From Dehalococcoidia bacterium (GTDB taxonomy: Bacteria; Chloroflexota; Dehalococcoidia; GIF9; AB-539-J10), in the NCBI GenBank assembly GCA_023229725.1, contig JALNYR010000037.1:1-18597 (forward strand): DNA of 18,597 bases. Direction: 5' to 3'. The position numbers and the translations under genes were made by a program. Below the pieces are notes generated by a model. It was not told where the DNA came from. It ran no database searches and saw only the letters and a list, made by a program, of their open reading frames with translations. Below are positions 5,857 through 14,685 of this stretch, piece after piece; positions within the stretch are counted from its first letter, which is position 1, and each line of letters opens with the position of its first letter.

Positions 5857-7302
5857 ATGACAACACTCCGGAGACTCGATGACTACCGCTGGGAGATACC
5901 TGTCGACTACAAGGCAGGCATGCGTGTCCCCGGCCTCGTCTACATGAGCGCGGCCATGGTAGAGGTCGCGAGACAGGATGAAGCACTCGAGCAGGTAGCC
6001 AACGTCGCTTTCTTGCCCGGCATCGTGGGGAAGTCCCTTGCGATGCCGGACATCCACTCGGGTTACGGCTTCCCAATAGGCGGCGTAGCCGCCACACGAG
6101 TCTCAGACGGAGTCGTCTCCCCCGGGGGCGTCGGCTACGACATCAACTGCGGCGTCCGGTTGCTGCGAAGCGACCTCCTCGAATGCGAGGTCGCGCCGCA
6201 CATGATTTCGCTCATCGACCATCTCTTTCGCAACGTCCCTTCGGGAGTCGGCTCCGAAGGCCGCCTTCGCCCGCCGAAGGGCGAGATAACCCGACTCCTG
6301 GTCGAAGGAGCGAGGTGGGCGGTCCGGCACGGGTTCGGGACGGCGGACGACCTCGAAGCGACCGAAGACGGAGGTTGCATCCAGGGTGCCGACCCGTCGG
6401 CGGTGAGCGAACGTGCGCTGACGCGCGGGCTGCCACAGGCCGGCAGCCTCGGCTCCGGCAACCACTTCCTCGAGATCCAGGCAGTGAGAGAGATCTTCGA
6501 CGAACACACCGCGGCGGCGATGGGTATCGACCGCGTGGGACAGGTTCTGGTTCTCATCCACACGGGCTCCCGCGGTCTGGGCCACCAGGTCTGCACCGAC
6601 CATCTGAAGGTCATGGAGCGCGCCGTGTTCAAGTACGGCATCCTGCTTCCCGATCGCCAGCTTGCGTGCGCGCCGGTCGAATCCCCTGAAGGCAGAGAGT
6701 ACCTCGCCGCAATGCGGTGCGCCGCCAACTACGCCTGGTGCAACCGGCAACACATCACGCACTGGGTAAGGGAGTCCTTCACTGAGGTGTTCGGATTGCC
6801 TTCCGACCGTCTCGGGCTGCGCCAGGTCTACGACATTGCGCACAACATCGCCAAGATAGAGACCCACAAGGTGGACGGGAGAGACGTCTCCCTCTGCGTG
6901 CACAGGAAGGGCGCAACGCGCGCCTTTCCTCCGGGGCACCCGGCTCTGAGTCCGCGTTTCAAGGCCATCGGACAGCCCGTCCTCATACCGGGCGACATGG
7001 GACGGTACTCGTACATCGCAGTCGGCACCGAACGGGCGATGCAGGACACTTTTGGGTCGACCTGCCACGGGGCCGGACGACTGCTCAGTAGAACGGCGGC
7101 GCGAAAGGCGGCAAGAGGCTACGACGTCGCCGAAGCCCTTCGGAGCAGGGCAATCACAGTCCGGACTGACGACGTGCCCGCGCTTGCCGAGGAAGCATCG
7201 GGAGCCTACAAGGACGTCGCAGACGTCGTCGACGTAGTCGTGGGTGCCGGCATCTGCCGGAGGGTCGCCCGCGCCGAACCGCTCGGTGTCATCAAGGGCT
7301 GA
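5857..7302 (+). CDS. rtcB: RNA-splicing ligase RtcB
   Basis: GTP- and Mn-dependent ligase that joins RNA 2',3'-cyclic phosphate or 3'-phosphate ends to 5'-OH ends, acting in RNA repair or tRNA splicing. With 481 residues it matches the archaeal-type enzyme in length. All active-site residues are visible: C98 (DINCGVR), H203 (GSGNHFLE), H235 (IHTGSRGLGH) and H329 (DIAHNIAK) for manganese, and H404 in STCHGAGR, the residue that is guanylylated. VHRKGATRAFPPG (348-360) is the conserved GTP-site loop. ATG 5857 has AGGAG overlapping the archease stop. The frame is open further back to 5731, but that part overlaps archease and lacks homology. A strong hairpin terminator follows. The gene is intact although its partner is broken. 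Confidence 0.96.
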   Translation: MTTLRRLDDYRWEIPVDYKAGMRVPGLVYMSAAMVEVARQDEALEQVANVAFLPGIVGKSLAMPDIHSGYGFPIGGVAATRVSDGVVSPGGVGYDINCGVRLLRSDLLECEVAPHMISLIDHLFRNVPSGVGSEGRLRPPKGEITRLLVEGARWAVRHGFGTADDLEATEDGGCIQGADPSAVSERALTRGLPQAGSLGSGNHFLEIQAVREIFDEHTAAAMGIDRVGQVLVLIHTGSRGLGHQVCTDHLKVMERAVFKYGILLPDRQLACAPVESPEGREYLAAMRCAANYAWCNRQHITHWVRESFTEVFGLPSDRLGLRQVYDIAHNIAKIETHKVDGRDVSLCVHRKGATRAFPPGHPALSPRFKAIGQPVLIPGDMGRYSYIAVGTERAMQDTFGSTCHGAGRLLSRTAARKAARGYDVAEALRSRAITVRTDDVPALAEEASGAYKDVADVVDVVVGAGICRRVARAEPLGVIKG

Positions 7303-7333
7303 CTGCCTCCAACCGCACCGGCCACGTAAACGC

Positions 7334-7363
7334 AGAATCCCGGCGCTACCGCGCCGGGATTCT
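7334..7363. terminator. Hairpin terminator between rtcB and the convergent BioD/DRTGG gene
   Basis: A perfect 13-bp inverted repeat, AGAATCCCGGCGC with GCGCCGGGATTCT, surrounds a TACC loop. It sits between two convergent genes and can serve both strands. There is no long T-run (GATTC follows on the plus strand), so it may be a weak intrinsic terminator or an mRNA 3'-end stabiliser. Confidence 0.7.
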
Positions 7364-7397
7364 GATTCAACGTCTAACGCGCCGAGAAAGCGGAAAC

Positions 7398-8435
7398 CTA
7401 GCCGACAATGGCTCGCAACGAGAGGTGCTCCTTCACCAGTTGAGTGAGGAGTTCCATCTTTCTCGCGTCGTCCTTCGTCAGCAGCGGATCGATGCTCTCG
7501 ATCTGGGAAGCGGTCTGATACGTGTCGAACGGCACGAGCAGCAGCGGGATACCCCGTTCCGACGCCTTCGAGATGATGTTCGACGGAGGGAGCACGTTGT
7601 TCGTCAGGATGATGCCCGACGTGTTGCTCTCTATCGCCGCCAGGATGAGATCGCTCCTGTCCCCGCCGGTGATGACCAGCTTGCCTTCCTTCTTGAAGAG
7701 GGGATTCTGCAGAGCCGCGTTCGTCGACATGGCGCCGACCATGATGGAATTGACTCTGTGGCTCAGCCCTTCTTCACCCGCGACGACCTTGGCGAGAAGA
7801 CGCTCGGCGAGGTGCCCGACCGAGAGCCGGGTCAACTCAGCTTCAAACGGCAGGATGCCAAGGACGTTCACACCAAGAGCCGTCACATCAGCCAGGTGCG
7901 TGCTCTTGTAGTCGTCGAGATTGCGCAGCTTGTTGATGATGACACCCGCGAAATCGATGCCCTTGAGGTCGACGTAGCGTTTCACAAATGCAAGGTCGTC
8001 GATGATGGTGCTCTCGCTGCCGCCTGCGACGAGCACGAACCGCGCTTCGAGCTGTGCCGCCAGCGCCATTGCATCCAGGTGAATGGATGCGCCGTAGGCA
8101 AGTGACTCGCCTGCCTCAACAAAGACCAGCTCTTTGCCTGCGCCGGCCGCGGCCGCCATCTCAGACAGCTTGGCTTTCGTCCCTTCCGCGTCGTACATGT
8201 ACTTCAGTTTCGAATGCTCGAAACCGATAGTCATGTCCTCGGGACTCTCGTCGAGGCCGAATACGCTCGTGACGAGCGCGGCATCGTAGTCCCAGAGTCT
8301 CTTCTTGCGGTAGAGGAGTCGATCGCCAAGTGGCTTCATGTATCCCGCAGGCTTGCCGGCGGCCTTGGCGAGACCGACGATAAGGCTGGTCTTGCCGGCG
8401 CTCTTGTGCGTGGAGCCCACAACTATGGTCTTCAT
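7398..8435 (-). CDS. BioD-like/DRTGG-domain protein (homologous to the N-terminal half of phosphotransacetylase)
   Basis: A 345-residue protein with a P-loop NTPase domain of the dethiobiotin-synthetase type at residues 1 to about 210. The Walker A motif is GSTHKSAGKTS, followed by FVEAGES and the NKL guanine-type motif in GVIINKLRNLDD. A DRTGG domain follows at about 225-335 (VITGGDRSDLILAAIESN, SGIILTNNV). This is the architecture found fused in front of the catalytic domain in long Pta enzymes. Here the phosphotransacetylase catalytic domain is absent, so acetyl-transfer activity is unlikely and a regulatory or nucleotide-sensing role is inferred. It starts 3 nt after the acetate-CoA ligase stop, with GAGGAGG overlapping that stop, which indicates translational coupling. 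A dethiobiotin synthetase role is less likely because of the DRTGG domain and the neighbours. Confidence 0.85.
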   Translation of the reverse strand: MKTIVVGSTHKSAGKTSLIVGLAKAAGKPAGYMKPLGDRLLYRKKRLWDYDAALVTSVFGLDESPEDMTIGFEHSKLKYMYDAEGTKAKLSEMAAAAGAGKELVFVEAGESLAYGASIHLDAMALAAQLEARFVLVAGGSESTIIDDLAFVKRYVDLKGIDFAGVIINKLRNLDDYKSTHLADVTALGVNVLGILPFEAELTRLSVGHLAERLLAKVVAGEEGLSHRVNSIMVGAMSTNAALQNPLFKKEGKLVITGGDRSDLILAAIESNTSGIILTNNVLPPSNIISKASERGIPLLLVPFDTYQTASQIESIDPLLTKDDARKMELLTQLVKEHLSLRAIVG

Positions 8436-8438
8436 GTG

Positions 8439-10541
8439 CTACGCCTCCTCAGTCTCTCGCAATAGGATTCTCACATCGACCGCCTTAACGCCCTCGCCAT
8501 GGTCATACACGACAAGAGGATTCACCTCGATATCCGAGATGGCGGCACAATTCCGAAGAATCCAGCCAACCTTGATGATTGTGTTGGCCACCTGGTCGAT
8601 GTCCTTGCGCGCCTCTCCTCTGACACCGAGAAGCAGAGGATATGAGTTGATCTGCCCAATCATGTTGAGCGTCTCCTCCCGACTGAGCGGAAACGCCCGG
8701 AAGGCAATGTCCTTGAGGACTTCGACGTACACGCCGCCGAGGCCGAACATCACGGTCGGTCCGAACGAGCTGTCCTGGCGAGCGCCGACGATGGTCTCAA
8801 CGCCCGGGCGTATCATCTCGTCCACCTGGATGCCTTCGATGACGGCATCCGGCTTGTAGGCCCTGCAGTTCCGCAGTATCGCCTCATACGCGTCCAACAG
8901 TTCCTTTTCGTCATCGAGGTCGAGCGCCACACCACCTGCATCGCTCTTGTGGATGATGTCCTTCGACACGACTTTCATGACCACCGGATAGCCGATCTCC
9001 GCAGCGCATCTCACCGCTTCCTCGGGATTGTGCGCGATGCGGCTCTGCGGAATCATGATGCCGGCTGCCCGCATGACCTCCTGTGCCTCATGGGCAAGCA
9101 GGAAGTGCCGGCCATCAGCGCGTGCGGCCTTCACCATCTTGTCGATGAGCGCGACATCCATGTCGGCCGTTGCGACCTCGGGAATCGCGCTCGACTTGTT
9201 GCGGTAGTCAGTGTAGAGCGCCCCGAGGAACGACGTCATCTGATAGACATCGGGGAACACGGGGATGCCCTGCGCCTTCAGCAACGTAATGCTGCGCTCC
9301 ACTTCTTCTCCGCCGAAGAAAGAGAAGACAATCGGCTTGACCGGCCGATACTGCGCGTAGCGCTTCTCCGCAATCTCCGCAATCAGGGCAGCGTCGAACG
9401 TGGCCGTCTGGCAGCCGAGGCAAGCGACGGCGTCGATGTTGTCGTTCTGCAACGCCGCGCCGAGCGCCTTGTCATAGTCTTCAGGGCTGGCGCCGCCGGT
9501 GATATCGACGGGGTTCTTGGCGGAGCCGAACGACGGCATCACGCTCTCGAACGTCTTCTTGAGGTCCGCCACCTCATCAGAGAGGTTCACCCCGTACTTC
9601 TCGCATGCGTCGGCCGTCAGCACGCCGATGCCGCCGCCGTTGGTGATGATGACACAGTCTTCGCCCTTCGGCATCGGCGCATCGCAGAGGAACTTGCACC
9701 AGTTCAGCGCTTCCTCGATGCTCTCGGCTCGGATCACGCCGCACTGCCGGGCAACGTCGTCAAAGACCTTGTCCTCACCGGCGAGGGAGCCGGTGTGTGA
9801 CGCGGCTGCCTGGGCGCCACGACGCGAACGGCCCGACTTGATGACCACCACGGGCTTCTTCCGTGTCGTCTTCTTCAGTACCTCGACGAGCCTCTCGCCG
9901 GACTTGACGCCCTCAAGATACATGAGGATGACCTTCGAATCGTCCTGGAATGCCAAGTACTCGAGCAGGTCCGTCTCATCGACATCCGACTTGTTGCCCA
10001 CCGAGATCATCGCGGAGAGGCCGATGCCCTCCACCTTGGTCTTGCCGATCATTGCAATGCCGATGGCGCCGCTCTGAGTGATAATTGCAACGTTCCCGCG
10101 CTTCACGTCGGCAGGGCCGAACGTCGCGTTCAGAGAGGCAGCAGCGGAGTAGATGCCGAACACGTTTGGACCAACGATGCGCACGCCATGCTGGCGAGCG
10201 AACTGCGCGATTCTGCGCTCTTCGGCTACGTTGCCCACCTCCGAGAACCCCGAGCTGATGATGACAACGAACTTGACGCCCTTGCCGGCGCACTGCTCGA
10301 CAGCCTCATAGGCGAAATTGGCGGGAACGACGACGAGGGCGACATCTACCGGTCCTGGAACGTCGACAAGGCGAGCGTACACGGTGTGCCCCAGAAGCTC
10401 CCCACCTCGCGGATTGATGGGATAGACCTTCCCGGCATAGCCAGCCGTGACGATGTTCTCTACTACCTTGTAGCCGATCTTCCCCGGGGTCTGGGACGCG
10501 CCGATGACAGCCACGCCCCTCGGCTCGAACAAATACTTCAT
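8439..10541 (-). CDS. Acetate/acyl-CoA ligase (ADP-forming), fused alpha-beta type
   Basis: Interconverts acyl-CoA, ADP and phosphate with free acid, CoA and ATP, thereby saving the thioester energy as ATP in fermentative cells. The 700 residues contain, in order, a CoA-binding Rossmann domain (about 1-130, VAVIGASQTPGKIG), two succinyl-CoA-ligase-like flavodoxin domains (about 150-455) with the phosphorylated histidine H249 in ASHTGSLAG, and an ATP-grasp domain (about 475-700) with H531 in HKSDAGGV and MFGLGGVYVE. ATG 10541 was chosen because it starts the conserved MKYLFEPRGVAVIG and leaves 10 nt after the upstream gene. The longer reading from 10613 would overlap that gene by 62 nt. Acid specificity (acetate, propionate, branched or aryl acids) cannot be read from the sequence. 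Confidence 0.93.
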   Translation of the reverse strand: MKYLFEPRGVAVIGASQTPGKIGYKVVENIVTAGYAGKVYPINPRGGELLGHTVYARLVDVPGPVDVALVVVPANFAYEAVEQCAGKGVKFVVIISSGFSEVGNVAEERRIAQFARQHGVRIVGPNVFGIYSAAASLNATFGPADVKRGNVAIITQSGAIGIAMIGKTKVEGIGLSAMISVGNKSDVDETDLLEYLAFQDDSKVILMYLEGVKSGERLVEVLKKTTRKKPVVVIKSGRSRRGAQAAASHTGSLAGEDKVFDDVARQCGVIRAESIEEALNWCKFLCDAPMPKGEDCVIITNGGGIGVLTADACEKYGVNLSDEVADLKKTFESVMPSFGSAKNPVDITGGASPEDYDKALGAALQNDNIDAVACLGCQTATFDAALIAEIAEKRYAQYRPVKPIVFSFFGGEEVERSITLLKAQGIPVFPDVYQMTSFLGALYTDYRNKSSAIPEVATADMDVALIDKMVKAARADGRHFLLAHEAQEVMRAAGIMIPQSRIAHNPEEAVRCAAEIGYPVVMKVVSKDIIHKSDAGGVALDLDDEKELLDAYEAILRNCRAYKPDAVIEGIQVDEMIRPGVETIVGARQDSSFGPTVMFGLGGVYVEVLKDIAFRAFPLSREETLNMIGQINSYPLLLGVRGEARKDIDQVANTIIKVGWILRNCAAISDIEVNPLVVYDHGEGVKAVDVRILLRETEEA

Positions 10542-10551
10542 GCTGGACTCG

Positions 10552-12471
10552 TTACCTTTCACCTTGTGGCACCTCTTTGAACAGCATCTTGAGTTCGTAC
10601 ACGTCCTCCGCAATGCGCTTCTCGAGGTCGAACCCCATCTTCTCGAACAGATGAAGCATGGGCTTGTTCTCTACCAGTACCTCGGCAGTGAAGCCCAGCA
10701 AACCATGTCGCTTGGCGAGCAACGTGAGATAGGATAGGAGTTCAGTCCCGATACCCTGATTATGATACGCATCATCCACTGCGATTGCAACCTCTGCCGT
10801 ATGCGTGGACTCGTCGATGCCGTACTGGCCCAGGCCGGCGATCTTCTCCGTGTCCCCCGTCTGGATGGACGCGAGAATAACCGTCTCCTTCGTGTAGTCA
10901 ATGATGACAAACTCCTGCAGCCGCTCGTGCGGCATGTCCTTCCTGACGGACATGAACCGCCGGTACATGCTCTGATCCGAAAGTGAGTAGAAGAAGTCCT
11001 TGATCAACGGTTCGTCCGATATCTTCACCGGCCTGAGGGTGACCTCAAGCCCTCCTCTGGTCGTGCGGTGCGTCTCCAGCTCCTGCGGATACTCACCACG
11101 CCGTCCCGGGATGAACGCCTGATCCCTGTAGATCAGGTTCCGCTTCTTCGCCTCCTGTATGAGCCACGGGCGGAACTTGGGATGTGCGATGGCTATGAGT
11201 TCCATCGCGCGCTCGCGGATGTTCTTCCCGTGAAGGTAGGCGATGCCGTACTCGGTGACCACGTAGTACGCGTCGCCACGATTCATCGTGACGCCGGCGC
11301 CTTCGGACATCGCCGGTACGATGCGGGAAATCTCCCCGCCCGAGGCGGTCGACTGCATGGCCAGTATCGTCTTCCCGTTCCTCCCCAGTAGTGCTCCCCG
11401 CATGAAGTCGTAGTGCCCGCCGATACCGCTGTAGAACACTCCTCCAATCGACTCGGCCGTCGCCTGGCCGGTGAGGTCTATCTCCAGAGCGCTGTTGATA
11501 GCCACCATGTCGTCAATCTGGGCTATCACGAGTGGGTTGTTGGTGTAGTCAACCGGCCTGAACTCGACGGATGGGTTGTCGTCGAGGTACTCGTACGTCT
11601 CACGCCTTCCCATGCAGAACGTGGCAACCGTCTTGCCCCTGTCGATGCTCTTTCGTGAGTTGTCGACCACGCCCGACTTCATCAGTTCGACGATGCCGTC
11701 CGACACCAGCTCGGTATGCACGCCGAGGTGCCGTTTTCCGCTCAGCCTGGCGAGTATCGCATTCGGCACGTTTCCGTAGCCCACCTGAATGGTGTCTCCA
11801 TCCTGCACCAGCCGCGCCACGTATCCGCCGATGGCGTCAACCACCTCGCTGTCTTCCTCCCCCACTCCCCGGCGGTACTCCAGCAGCGGCTCATCGTGAG
11901 GCATTATGTAATCTACGTCGCTGATGTGGATGAAACTATCCCCGTGAACCCGGGGCATGTGCCGATTTGCCTGCGCAATGACAGTCGCCGCACTCTCAGT
12001 TGCGGCCTTCACGATGTCCAGGCTCACGCCGAGACTCATGTACCCGTGTCGGTCCGGCATCGACACCTGAATGAGTGCCACGTCTACAGGAATCACGCCG
12101 CGCCGGAACAGACGCGGAATCTGAGAGAGAGATATAGGCGTGTAGTCTGCCGCTCCCCGGTTCACGGCATCCCGTGTACTCTGACCGAGGAAAAATGAGT
12201 CGTGGCGGAAGTTCCGCTTGAACTTATCATCGGCGTACGGGGCGAGACCCAGTGTCCAGAGATGGATGACCTCAGTGTCGAAGAACCCCTTGGGGTGTGA
12301 AGACACGTAGTCTGTCAGTGCTTTGACCAGGTACTGCGGCTCTCCGCAACCCGACGCGATGAAAATGACATCGCCGCGGTGGATGTGCCCGAAGACGCGA
12401 TTCTCAGAGGCGAACTTGTCGGGGTACGCCGCCTCGAGCTCCTCCAGCACGGTATCCGTGTCCTGTTCCAT
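10552..12471 (-). CDS. Acetyl-CoA hydrolase/CoA-transferase fused to a C-terminal GNAT acetyltransferase
   Basis: Residues 1 to about 460 are a class I CoA-transferase of the acetyl-CoA hydrolase / 4-hydroxybutyrate CoA-transferase family. The expected catalytic glutamate is E254 in VHTELVSDG, and the CoA-site loops are GYGNVPNAIL and GIGGHYDFMRGA. Residues about 475-630 are a GNAT domain with RPVKISDEPLIKDFF, the acetyl-CoA pyrophosphate loop NQGIGTELL (571-579) and the typical ending HLFEKMGF. The 639 residues agree with known fusions of this kind. The transferase half moves CoA between acetate and other acids; the GNAT half probably acetylates an amine or protein lysine, target unknown. 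It is followed after 10 nt by the ADP-forming ligase. The start ATG 12471 is preceded by AGAGGT at about 6 nt, and an extended -10 promoter lies just upstream. Confidence 0.92.
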   Translation of the reverse strand: MEQDTDTVLEELEAAYPDKFASENRVFGHIHRGDVIFIASGCGEPQYLVKALTDYVSSHPKGFFDTEVIHLWTLGLAPYADDKFKRNFRHDSFFLGQSTRDAVNRGAADYTPISLSQIPRLFRRGVIPVDVALIQVSMPDRHGYMSLGVSLDIVKAATESAATVIAQANRHMPRVHGDSFIHISDVDYIMPHDEPLLEYRRGVGEEDSEVVDAIGGYVARLVQDGDTIQVGYGNVPNAILARLSGKRHLGVHTELVSDGIVELMKSGVVDNSRKSIDRGKTVATFCMGRRETYEYLDDNPSVEFRPVDYTNNPLVIAQIDDMVAINSALEIDLTGQATAESIGGVFYSGIGGHYDFMRGALLGRNGKTILAMQSTASGGEISRIVPAMSEGAGVTMNRGDAYYVVTEYGIAYLHGKNIRERAMELIAIAHPKFRPWLIQEAKKRNLIYRDQAFIPGRRGEYPQELETHRTTRGGLEVTLRPVKISDEPLIKDFFYSLSDQSMYRRFMSVRKDMPHERLQEFVIIDYTKETVILASIQTGDTEKIAGLGQYGIDESTHTAEVAIAVDDAYHNQGIGTELLSYLTLLAKRHGLLGFTAEVLVENKPMLHLFEKMGFDLEKRIAEDVYELKMLFKEVPQGER

Positions 12472-12501
12472 GAGACTACCTCTGCAACTGATTCCAGGCC
12501 G

Positions 12502-12510
12502 ACTATACCA
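12502..12510 (-). promoter_or_regulatory. Extended -10 promoter in front of the CoA-transferase/GNAT gene
   Basis: On the minus strand TGGTATAGT fits TGnTATAAT. It lies between the mgtC-like stop and the CoA-transferase start, giving a leader of about 24 nt. No convincing -35 box is seen. It suggests that the three acyl-CoA genes can be transcribed without ilvD. Confidence 0.45.
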
Positions 12511-12524
12511 CGTGCCGGTGTACT

Positions 12525-12929
12525 TCAGTCCCGCGCCTTGGGAAGCTCAAGCACTATAACCGAGAGCACGCTGAGGGCAAGCGCCAGGAGATAGAGACCG
12601 CAGGCAGCCGCCACTCCGACGCCGGCAGTGACCCAGATGGACGCGGCAGTTGTCAGCCCCGCGATACCCTCGCCATGACCGCCACGGAAGATGACGCCGG
12701 CGCCGATGAAGCCGACGCCGGCCACGACGCCGGATGCGACGCGGGAGATGTCAGCGTCGCCGAAGCCGTACAGGGAGGCCAGCGTGAAGCCTGCCGCGCC
12801 GATTGCAATCAGCATGTGAGTCCGCAAACCGGCAGACTTGCCCCGGGCCTCCCGTTCGTAGCCTATAGCCGCCGCGAGCGCGGTTGCCACCAGGAGTCGA
12901 ACCACCATCTCGCTCCAGTCGCCATACAT
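12525..12929 (-). CDS. MgtC/SapB family membrane protein, short form
   Basis: A 134-residue hydrophobic protein with about four transmembrane segments. The family signature is clear: AIGYEREARGKSAGLRTH near residues 20-38, and GVGFIGAGVIFRGG with GLTTAASIWVTAGVG in the middle. It contains only the membrane domain; the C-terminal cytoplasmic ACT-like domain of Salmonella MgtC is missing. MgtC proteins are linked to growth at low magnesium and to control of F1Fo ATP synthase, but the biochemical role of short forms is unknown. ATG 12929 has AGGGGG 8-9 nt upstream. It lies 48 nt after ilvD and 53 nt before the CoA-transferase on the same strand, so it may be in either transcript. A functional link with its neighbours is not evident. 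Confidence 0.88.
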   Translation of the reverse strand: MYGDWSEMVVRLLVATALAAAIGYEREARGKSAGLRTHMLIAIGAAGFTLASLYGFGDADISRVASGVVAGVGFIGAGVIFRGGHGEGIAGLTTAASIWVTAGVGVAAACGLYLLALALSVLSVIVLELPKARD

Positions 12930-12977
12930 GTGCCGGCCCCCTGCGTCACATCCGCGTGCGAGCTCGCGGCATCAAGA

Positions 12978-14645
12978 CTAGTCGGAGAACACCGCTCCGG
13001 AGCTCGCGGACGTCACCTTCTCGGCATACCGCTTGAGATAGCCGCCGGTCACCCGCGGAACGAACGCAGGAACATCGCGGAGACGCTTCTCGATCTCCTG
13101 CTTGCTCAGCACCGCCTCGAGTTTGCGACGGGGCATGTCGATCTTGATAATGTCCCCATCGCGCAGGGCGGCAATGGGCCCTCGCGCCGCAGCTTCGGGA
13201 GACACGTGACCGATGGATGCGCCTCGACTCGCCCCGGAGAACCGTCCGTCCGTTATCAGAGCCACCGACTTGTCCAGGCCGAGGCCGGCGAGCAGCGATG
13301 TGGGCGTCAGCATCTCGCGCATGCCCGGGCCACCCTTGGGTCCCTCGTAGCGGATGACGACGACGTCGCCGGCCTTGATGGTACGGGCCATGATCGCTTT
13401 CGTCGCGGCCTCCTCGGAATCGAACACCCGCGCCGCGCCTTCGTGTACCTTCATTTCCGGTGCGACGGCTGCGGCTTTGACGACCGCGCCCTCAGGCGCG
13501 ATATTCCCGAACAGGATGGCCAGTCCGCCAGTCGCAGAGTATGGCTCGGCGCGACTGCGGATCACGTCGCGGTTCTTCACCGCGAACCTCTTCACCAGGT
13601 CGCCCACCGTCTCTCCGCTCACCGTCATCACACCCGGGCGCAGAAGGTCGGCTATCTCGTGCATGACTGCGTGTATACCACCGGCCGCATCCAGGTCTTC
13701 GACGTGATGGTGACCAGCAGGGGCAAGCTTGCACAGGTGCGGCGTCGACTGGCTGATCTCATTCAGCCAGGAGAGCGGATAGCTCACACCAGCCTCGTGG
13801 GCAATGGCCGCAAGATGCAGCACCGAGTTCGTGCTGCCACCCAACGCCATGTCCACCGCGAAGGCGTTGTAGATGGCGTCTTTCGTGATGATGTCACGCG
13901 GCTTGAGATCACGACGCAGCAACTCCATCACCTGTGCGCCCGACTTGAATGCCAGGTCCATGCGCTGGCCGGCGGTCCCGGGTATCGTGCCGTTTCCCGG
14001 TAGCGCCATGCCGAGCGCCTCCGTCATACAGTCCATCGTGTTTGCCGTATACATGCCGGAGCAGCTCCCACAGCCGGGACAGGCATTCCGGGTCCACTCC
14101 TCCAGGACTTCTTCGGACATGTCCCCGTTGAGTGTCCTGCCGACAGCCTCGAAGAGGCTGCTCAGGTCAATCGTCTGAACACGACCGCCCGTCGCCACGT
14201 GGCCGGCCAGCATCGGACCGCCCGCCACAAGGATGGCGGGCACGTTCACGCGCGCCGCCGCCATGAGCATGCCCGGCACTATCTTGTCGCAGCTGCAGAC
14301 GAAGACGAGCGCGTCGAACTGGTGCGCCTCAGCAACCGTCTCCGCCGAATCGGCTATGAGCTCTCTGCTCGGCAGGCTGTACTTCATGCCGGGGTGGTTC
14401 ATGGCAATGCCGTCGCACACACCGATGGTGTTGATCTCGAACGGCACCCCTCCGGCGCTCCTCACACCTGCCTCGACCGCACGCGCCACGGCGTCCAGGT
14501 GCATATGGCCGGGGATGATGTGGTTGTAGCTGTTGATGACGCCGACGAAGGGCTTGTCAAAATCGCCCTCCGTGCAACCCAGGGCGTAGAACAGTGACCT
14601 GTGTGGAGCTCGCTCCACTCCCCGCTTCACCGCGTCGCTCTTCAT
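12978..14645 (-). CDS. ilvD: Dihydroxy-acid dehydratase
   Basis: Iron-sulfur enzyme that dehydrates 2,3-dihydroxyisovalerate to 2-ketoisovalerate and the isoleucine homologue, next-to-last step of valine and isoleucine synthesis. From ATG 14645 it has 555 residues, the usual size. Signatures are CDGIAMNHPGMKYSLPSRE (77-95), CDKIVPG with cluster ligand C119, NACPGCGSCSGMYTANTM with C192, and ITDGRFSGASRGASIGH near residue 460. At the first ligand region it has IIPGH rather than the PCN of plant and actinobacterial [2Fe-2S] enzymes, as in E. coli and Bacillus. The frame is open back to 14864, but GGAGGAG 8 nt before 14645 and the conserved N-terminus fix the start. It is divergent from the DUF2520-panB-panB genes, which can use its product. 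Confidence 0.96.
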   Translation of the reverse strand: MKSDAVKRGVERAPHRSLFYALGCTEGDFDKPFVGVINSYNHIIPGHMHLDAVARAVEAGVRSAGGVPFEINTIGVCDGIAMNHPGMKYSLPSRELIADSAETVAEAHQFDALVFVCSCDKIVPGMLMAAARVNVPAILVAGGPMLAGHVATGGRVQTIDLSSLFEAVGRTLNGDMSEEVLEEWTRNACPGCGSCSGMYTANTMDCMTEALGMALPGNGTIPGTAGQRMDLAFKSGAQVMELLRRDLKPRDIITKDAIYNAFAVDMALGGSTNSVLHLAAIAHEAGVSYPLSWLNEISQSTPHLCKLAPAGHHHVEDLDAAGGIHAVMHEIADLLRPGVMTVSGETVGDLVKRFAVKNRDVIRSRAEPYSATGGLAILFGNIAPEGAVVKAAAVAPEMKVHEGAARVFDSEEAATKAIMARTIKAGDVVVIRYEGPKGGPGMREMLTPTSLLAGLGLDKSVALITDGRFSGASRGASIGHVSPEAAARGPIAALRDGDIIKIDMPRRKLEAVLSKQEIEKRLRDVPAFVPRVTGGYLKRYAEKVTSASSGAVFSD

Positions 14646-14685
14646 GGTTTGCTCTCCTCCTTCACCGGCGCTGCGGACAGCGGCA

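Noticed and set aside
6103..7068. 321-residue minus-strand open frame opposite rtcB
   Set aside because: Antisense of a fully conserved enzyme; no ribosome-binding site or domain seen.
10542..10613. Longer acetate-CoA ligase reading from 10613
   Set aside because: It would overlap the CoA-transferase/GNAT gene by 62 nt and adds a cysteine-rich segment not found in the family.
12675..14003. 442-residue plus-strand open frame opposite ilvD and the mgtC-like gene
   Set aside because: Antisense shadow of high G+C coding; composition is arginine/histidine-rich with no domain, and it crosses two well-supported genes.
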